Source: Watersipora subatra
Lineage: Eukaryota; Bryozoa; Gymnolaemata; Cheilostomatida; Watersiporidae
NCBI RefSeq assembly: GCF_963576615.1
Contig: NC_088715.1
Coordinates: forward strand, 51,748,007 to 51,812,006
Reading direction: 5' to 3'
DNA length: 64,000 nt
Shown here: piece by piece, positions 57,801 through 64,000 of the stretch
How the letters are laid out: each line of letters opens with the position of its first letter
Position numbering within the stretch: position 1 is the first letter of the stretch
Program-made: the position numbers and the translations under genes
Notes under the pieces: model-generated
Databases searched by the model: none
What the model saw: the letters and a program-made list of their open reading frames with translations, nothing else
What the model was told of the DNA's origin: nothing

Positions 57801-60800
57801 GGATAGATACAGATCACATAGAGTGATACTAGGAAGGGATAAATACAGATCACAAAGAGTGATACTAGGAAAGGATAGATACAGATCACACAGAGTGATA
57901 CTAGGAAAGAATGGATACAGATGATATAGAGTGATACTAGGAAGGGTCGCTTACAGATACCAACAAAATATGCTAGACAAGCTAGAGGCAAGTGTATTAC
58001 TATACAAGTACATATGTTCATGGAATGTTTCGACAGTAGTTATAACTCATAATTCCTTGAATAATTTTCAGTCGAAAGCTCTGAACACATGCGTTTATCT
58101 TAAAGATTTTTCTTGTCACAAAATGGCTTCTGTTTAAAGGTGTGTGATAGAAGCAGTGATCTGAATCATCAGTCTTTTTCTCCTGAAATAATACTCAAAT
58201 TTCTTAACTCATTCAATTCCAGACCTAATTACTGCTAACTACACAGTTGCAGGCTTTAACACAACACTTAAAATATGTGTCTAAAAAGCTGGAAGCTACT
58301 ATATTCATATGTTAACTAAACAAAAATATTTGACATTTTGATATTTCAGTAGATTTTTGAGATAATCGAGATGAACAACAATAAGTTCTGCTGACTTTAA
58401 AGGGTGAAGCAAAGGTGAGCCAAGACGGTAACCACAGCTGTAACAAACTGGGTCCTACGAGATAGTGTCAATCTTCACTGATTAGTATTGATTCGCTGAT
58501 ACATTCTTATCAAAAACAGCCATAAAGCACAACAGTCATGACTGAAACTACAAAACAAAACTTCAGCAAAACACTGTGAAAACCGAGTTCTGTCAATAGA
58601 CATTACAACAATGTTCATGTGAGGTCAACAAAAGACCAATAACAAACATTTTTAGCTCATCAAATACCAGTTCACCAATTCAACTCTGTTCACCTTAGCT
58701 TAGCAAAACAATAGTAAAAACTAAATCATTTACATAAAAAAAAACTTTCCAAAATTCAAAAAACGTTATGCTAAACGCAGGGTTAAACTCTGGTGATTTG
58801 CCAGAACAATTGCACTTTATTTACACTAATGGTTAAGGGTACTATTTTACTTCAACTAAACAGCTGTTGGTTAAGTAGAGGTGGGTTGTTATTTGCATGT
58901 CGTGGCTAAAGAAACTCAGCAAGGAAAAATGAATTCCGATAATCGGATATGCGACAACAGGCAAAATTATATCAAAATATCAAATATGCAAAACAACAAA
59001 ATATATCAATCACTGATTAAGTTAATTTATGGGTAAATGGCTCCGAATGAGCTGTCATCTGCCCTCAATTGTTTTGTAAATGTACAGCCTTTGCTTCATT
59101 AAGACGATGATAAAAGCAGTTTGCATCTTAATCCAACTGATTCATGAATTAGGGCCTTCATATTGGAACAAAGCATAAACGTTCATAACAATAGATGCTG
59201 CTACAGTGCTAGCTGCTGCGCCACTAGACTACTACCAATGTCAAGACTCCGCTGATACGAGTCACCTGAACCCATATGAGTATTAAAAATGTTTTGGAAA
59301 CGACCGCCAAACCGCTATTTAATCCTGTAAATATACCTGTAGTAAACCACACAGTTAATATTCGCGCACCAGCATAGATACTCTCAGAGCTTGCAAAAGA
59401 GAACAACTCCTAACTATGTCAATAAAATAACTACGTAGCCCACCTAATCCGAGTATAAGTATAGAGAAGGTAAGCTGCTGTGTTTCCCTTGTCATCCAAC
59501 ATCTGAAACACACACAAGAACGTATAGTGGCAACTATAAGTGACAAAGATAACATGATTTTACTCAAATTTAAAAAGTGCCGTCTTAAAAAGGTTTTTGC
59601 AGGTAAGCAAGAGAAAACAGATGAGACAGAAGGAACTGGCACATCCTACCATTAAGATAACTTGTAAGGTTTCTATCTTACAAGGACTTACTTGTAAGTC
59701 CTTGTAAAATAAGAAACTTTTCACTCATTAAATATATCAAAAACATGTTCTAGAAGCTAACCTGACATTCCTTAGATATATGATTTATTTCACTGACAAT
59801 GTATAGGTGTTTCATGTGGAAAGCACACCCATATTTCATTACATGTGTGTTACCCTTTAAGACATGATACACATAATGCCAAAAATGCTTAGATCAACCT
59901 AAGTTCTGAGTTCAGTCTAAGGAAGGCAGCAAGAGAACACGGAACTTTACGCAACCAAACAAAGTTTTTTTTTAAAATAATTCATAATAATGTTTAAACT
60001 GCTTTATATGGGAAGTCCTCATATTTTAGTATTAAGTACAATCAGCAAGTTTAACCTCAACTTGTCTATATTTGAGGCTGTTCACTCTTACACCTCATCT
60101 ATACAGCACAATGTGTTACTTAGAGGTTGACTTGCAACAAAATTCACATTACAGTTATTTGATATGAAAAGATTCACCATGTCTTACTCTGTTTTGTTGT
60201 AGGTGCAAAATATGTGGAAAGGTGGTTACAAGCTCTTAAAAGCTCAAAAATGAACAAAAAATCGCAGCCACACGAGACCGCCGTAGTTTGGATTCTCTTT
60301 CCAAAACGGCTCAAATGTGACATAGTTGTGAGAGATGGTTTCTGTTTACACTTTCATGCAACCTTATTCGTCGAAATATTTTCACAAATATGCTTCACGC
60401 ATTCAATAAAACCATGTCTATTGTTCTTACGCGTCTGTTTTATCATCATCGTAATGCTGTCACTTTTAGCAGTGATATCCTATAACTTACCGTAAAAATT
60501 CGTTTAATTTTTTAACCTTACCCCGAAGGAGTACATATCATTGTCTGATAATCATGACGAGCCTGTTGGTCACCTGTGATAATCGAAAAGTGCTGCAAAA
60601 ATTATTTTCGAAGTATTGGGTCACATGATCAGATTACGACTTGCCGATTAGACCAAACCGAAACAAAACTGTAAAGTAGCGAGCATCTATATTTGATACG
60701 GGGTCTTCGGTAAAACCCGAAGTGTTTGTCATAAACTAGTGCTACGCTAAGTTCTATATTGAGCTTTTTATTGGCCTTTCAATTCACGTGAGAACATCAC

Positions 60801-62720
60801 GTGACAAGACAATAACCAAATTTCATGGCTACGTCATCGAAATAAAAAGATTCCAATCTACAGCGGCTTTTCGTTTTTGAGCTTTTAAGAGCTTGTAATC
60901 ACATTCCACATATTATGCACCTACAACACAGCAGAGTAAGACATGGTGAATCTTTTGATACCAAATAACTGTAATGTGAATGTTATTGCAAGTCAACCTT
61001 TAACTCTATAATTAGATATGTTTACAGGTTTGCATAGCTCTATAAACTTATGGATGACTGTACAATGATAGGATGAAAATCTATGTATGTATCTATGTAT
61101 GTATCTATGTGCCTATATACGTATAAATTTTTACAGGCATTAGTGATCATCAGCGAAATGATGATTATTGTTACACACCAAAGGAAAAAGAGACTATGAT
61201 ATGTAAGTTTTCTCAAAGCTTCAGCTCCAAACCCAATAATATACAAATTCTTAGAAGTGTCCAGTAACTTGGTTCCATTGTAATAGCACTGTATTTTTGT
61301 TCATTAATAACAAGACCAATAACAAAGGCCCTGCTGCCTCGTAAGACACAGTTAACCAAACAGAGACAATAGCATACCTTGTCAAAAGAGAAAACATAGT
61401 CATTGGTTCGGTTGTGACTAAGGTCAGCGTACTTAATACATCCGTATGCGACAGCATCTCTGGCAGCAACAAGCTCCTCTGGTGTCAACTCCTGGAATGC
61501 AAGAAAAGATCGTGTGAACGACAAAGGTGAATTGCAAGACAGTCACCTTCACCAATCGCCCTAGTTGTGCAAACCATGTTTGTTAGTTTTACTTATTACT
61601 GTAATAATGCTCAATTGCAGTTGGCCGATTTAGAGCGACAACTTGATGCAGGTTGTTGACAGCTACTAACAAGTTGTAGAGATGAGTGTGCAGCAGAAAC
61701 TGAAAATTGACAACATGTGAGATGCATATTTTAACTCTATTGCAACCAAATTATTTTTTATTACTGGAACATAATTAAATGTTCCATAAAACCTAATATT
61801 ATATAATGGTGCACATAAGTTGTAACAACTTTTTAACCACAAAGTCTACGAAAAGAATTGAATACCAAAATGATCGGTGTGTTACATTGGATGATGCCAT
61901 AAAAACATGTCTACAAATGTGTTGCAGAATGCATTTAGACTCTTTTTCAGCTCCTTCCCTTACTACCGTGAGTAACAGTTTGAGCGTGCTCCGAATTGAA
62001 AGAGTAATCACTACTATTATGGGTTATTACTATTATCATTAGAAGTAGAATAATCACTGTCACTAGTATTCTATAGATAATCATCACAAGTCTATTGACG
62101 CAAAATTTGTAAAACCTCGGCAGCTGTAATGCGTCTGACACGGCTGGTTATTGCGAAACGAAAATGGCGTTTCAAAAAGTGAAACCCAACTTAGTGTTAG
62201 CTATAAACATGTTTTCCATAGGCATAGCCAGCAGATTGTTTGCTTTCGTTCAAGTACAGACACAATAGGTTTATTAATTTTCTACTCTCCAGCCAGAAAC
62301 GCTTTCTAAGCCATATGATAACACTGCCGAGCTGCACTATGCAGTTCGTGGTACGTAATGAGCTAAAATCGAGCATTGACCACAGAAGTTTTAAAAACCA
62401 AGCTTTCAAGCAGTATCACCATTCCAATTTTTTATAAAATAATTCTATTAAAATTATCAATATAACTATATAAATCATTAACTGTATCTGCTTGATTTTA
62501 TCTCATTACAATTTACACACTTGCACACTAAACAAGAAAGTTACTGACCTCATATTGCTACAGAAACAAAGTACTGTCAGTTTTAAAAATAGCATTAATG
62601 AGTCAATAGCTGACCTTGTCGCGACCTTTGTCCTTTAACTTCTGTTCACTCCTTCTGCAGCCTTCATCCAGCAGGTCAACTAGTCTAACCGTCTCCCCTG
62701 AACGAGTCTTAAACTTCTTT
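54816..62720 (-). CDS. RARS1: Cytosolic arginyl-tRNA synthetase, last six exons (partial)
   Basis: Attaches arginine to tRNA-Arg in the cytosol; in animals it belongs to the multi-synthetase complex. Six minus-strand exons join in phase. 62720-62615: [20 protein letters not shown], the KMSKS-equivalent loop and what follows. 61491-61378: [14 protein letters not shown] then [20 protein letters not shown]. 59502-59444: [19 protein letters not shown]. 57205-57082: [11 protein letters not shown]...[12 protein letters not shown]. 56601-56478: [20 protein letters not shown] then [17 protein letters not shown]. 54925-54816: [20 protein letters not shown] then GLQPVSRM and a stop. Donors: GTCAGC, GTATGC, GTGGGC, GTAAGC, GTGAGT; all acceptors are AG. 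Codons split at junctions (AG|A Arg, G|GT Gly) read correctly. About 212 residues of the C-terminal end are here, including the DALR anticodon-binding domain; the catalytic N-terminal part lies beyond the right edge. All family-typical residues I could check are kept, so the gene looks functional. Confidence 0.95.
56012..56408. mobile_element. MITE with ~130-bp terminal inverted repeats (in a RARS1 intron)
   Basis: The left arm (GTAGATTTTATCAGAAAGTA at 56030, then ATCATTTGTGATTG and CTGATCTGACTGCCAGGAT) reappears inverted on the right (ending ATACTTTCTGATAAAATCTA then CGAGAATTTTGTGC). The middle is about 130 bases without a frame. It lies between the last two RARS1 exons, 70 bases from the 56478 donor. 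The outer limits and target duplication are approximate. Related single or rearranged arms occur at 4490-4920 and 26640-26745. Confidence 0.75.
56820..57015. repeat. 98-bp tandem duplication in a RARS1 intron
   Basis: Two nearly identical 98-base units (56820-56917 and 56918-57015), each starting AAACAAAACTTGTTC and ending ATTAACATTTCAATT. They differ at about one base (TTCGCTG against TTCACTG), so the duplication is recent. It lies 67 bases past the donor of the 57082-57205 exon. Confidence 0.95.
57241..57956. repeat. 36-bp minisatellite in a RARS1 intron
   Basis: About 20 units of a 36-base motif (AGATCACATAGAGTGATACT then AGGAAAGGATAGATAC), with 35-base variants at the exon-proximal end (…AGGAAGGGTGGATAC). 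Because 36 is a multiple of three, it gives repetitive open frames on both strands: [12 protein letters not shown] on plus and [12 protein letters not shown] on minus. They are unlikely to be genes. The array starts only about 35 bases upstream (in gene sense) of the acceptor of the 57082-57205 exon. Confidence 0.95.
59669..59717. repeat. Small inverted repeat in a RARS1 intron
   Basis: TTACAAGGACTTAC and its near inverse TGTAAGTCCTTGTAA sit side by side, inside an outer GTTTCT...AGAAAC pair. They form one stem of about 20 pairs. In an intron; no terminator role is implied. Confidence 0.7.
60124..60999. mobile_element. Foldback element with ~133-bp terminal inverted repeats (in a RARS1 intron)
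   Basis: An 876-bp element. The left arm begins AGGTTGACTTGCAAC and runs through CACCATGTCTTACTCTG and ACAAGCTCTTAAAAGCTCAA (to about 60256). The right arm (from about 60865 to 60999) is its reverse complement with few differences. The 600-base centre has a higher GC content than the flanks and a 93-codon frame without recognisable motifs, so it is probably non-autonomous. It lies between the 59502 and 61378 exons. Confidence 0.85.
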
Positions 62721-63789
62721 CTATATAGCAGACAACAGAGCGGTTGCACTGCATATTCAAGAGAGTTCAGTAATAAAAAGCACCTGCATTGCACTTCACC
62801 AAACTTCCATAACAAGTGGCACCTGCACTGCACGGTCAAAAGTTAATAAGAACCTTTTGCACTACATAATTACAACACTTTTGAACAACGAATGTCAGCA
62901 TCGCGTACTCGCAAGACTTGATCAGAAGACTGGTTACACACACTGCGGAAATGCAGAGCCAACGTGTAGTGTATATATTTGCTATACATATATCAGTGTA
63001 GATATTATATATACACACTGACGTTACTAAAGGATGAGTCATGTTGATGGGCCAATGAGAGTTCACCTTACTTGTAGGAAAAATTCGACATCCTTTACGG
63101 ATTTTCCAATACCGTTGCTTAAGTACTGTCAAGATATTTGTATAGTAGCATGTATATTCAACAATTTGTGATAGGAATAGCTTTTTTGCAGTTACTTGCA
63201 TTGCTATATTTTGCTCTAAAAACTAACATAATACATTAATAATAAAAACAACAAAATGCAAAAATACTCAAATTTTATTACGTGGATTAAACTATAACTA
63301 AAGATGATTTTAACATTTAATTACTAAAAAAATTATAAAATTCATCGTGAACAGTTCCAATTTATATTAGAGGCTTTTGTATGTTACAAAGAAAAATATT
63401 TATGTCAGCTTGTAGGTCGATGTTTCTGTGAAACCCTATTGTCATTCAAGAAAGAGTCAACCATTGATGTAAATAGTATTAATTGGGAATTAATAAAATT
63501 GAATCGAGATCAAAGTAATAAACTATTTTAGCCAATTACAGATGCGTTGGTTTTGTCTTTATGGACATACACCGCCATGATCATTTCAAAACGACCCATC
63601 AACAGTGGGCAAACAAAGCTTTGGCAAAGTATTCTCATTTCCAATGCATTGCCAACGCGTTGCCATTGGCTACGCAAACAACGTATTTCATATGTGTAGC
63701 CAGGCCTTTAAAAAAGAGTGCCTACACTATATATTCATAAGACCAGGATACTAAAATCGCATAAACTATTTAGTTGCAAGTGAGGAAAG

Positions 63790-64000
63790 AGTGCACCTGT
63801 TAGTCAGTTCTAAACCCTTGAGTGAGAAGAGAGAATGCATCTACAGTATATTGCCTGGTCAAAAATCTTAAACTAAGAGGAGCACCTGCATACATAGTCA
63901 AAATGAAACAAGAACCTGCACATGTAGTCAAAATACAACAAGCACCTGCACATGTAGTCAACTCAGCAATAATCTGACTTATCTTTGGCAAGACAACAGA
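63790..64000. repeat. ~30-bp tandem repeat at the right edge
   Basis: Units of AGCACCTGCACATGTAGTCA then AAATACAACA recur three times (63880-63965), running towards the window end. Related AGCACCTGCATTGCA and GGCACCTGCACTGCACGGTC units occur near 62781-62838. Within or near RARS1 introns. Confidence 0.6.

Noticed and set aside
57578-58021. 147-codon minus-strand frame and 105-codon plus frame made of 12-residue repeats
   Set aside because: Both come from the 36-bp minisatellite, whose unit length is a multiple of three; open frames on both strands are expected.
62836-63201. A further upstream RARS1 exon in the 121-codon minus-strand frame
   Set aside because: It does not contain the residues expected before the KKFKTRSG exon (the catalytic-domain GFGVVLGED-type segment), and no acceptor/donor pair with the needed phase was seen. 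The preceding exon is probably outside the window.

Overview
This window is AT-rich animal nuclear DNA: spliced genes with GT-AG introns, TATA promoters, tRNA-derived SINEs, non-LTR, Penelope, BEL/Pao and Tc1 elements, and many microsatellites and minisatellites. The mix suggests a marine invertebrate, most plausibly a lophotrochozoan (a bryozoan or mollusc is possible). The species cannot be fixed from sequence alone. Most of the window is non-coding. Real host coding sequence is scarce and exon-sized, so long open frames are a poor guide here; the host genes were found from short exons with matching splice phases. REGION BY REGION. 1-16117: no host gene that I can defend; four related tRNA-derived SINEs, two 3' ends of one LINE family, a 16-bp minisatellite and a palindromic DNA-transposon remnant. 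16118-24935: a complete, apparently intact BEL/Pao LTR retrotransposon with 652-bp LTRs that I could not tell apart by eye, a GACAT target duplication, a 2042-residue Gag-Pol frame, and a 23-bp minisatellite of 19 units in its leader. 24936-30100: AT-rich sequence with a long palindrome, a (TA)n tract and MITE-like repeats. 30120-36200 and 43510-49840: two direct copies of a ~6 kb segment, each carrying a TATA promoter and a two-exon gene for a small secreted, threonine-rich protein. In both, the start codon is split by the intron (AT|G). 36657-40077: three phase-compatible minus-strand exons forming the 3' end of an ankyrin-repeat/coiled-coil gene. 40438-43145: a CTAG-rich 8-bp tandem repeat, then the 3' ends of three unrelated retroelements (a CR1/L2-like LINE, a Penelope-like GIY-YIG domain and an R2-type restriction-like endonuclease domain), the last two set among (TA)n tracts. 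51554-53343: a decayed Tc1 element. 54816-62720 and beyond the right edge: the last six exons of cytosolic arginyl-tRNA synthetase (RARS1) on the minus strand, whose introns hold a MITE, a foldback element, a 98-bp tandem duplication and a 36-bp minisatellite. HOW THEY RELATE. RARS1 is a housekeeping gene and the best anchor for the locus. The secreted-protein pair is the likeliest lineage-specific gene family: the copies have diverged in repeat number, one is frameshifted near its 3' end, and their upstream regions and splice structure are strongly conserved. The mobile elements cover the range from very recent (BEL) to fragmentary.
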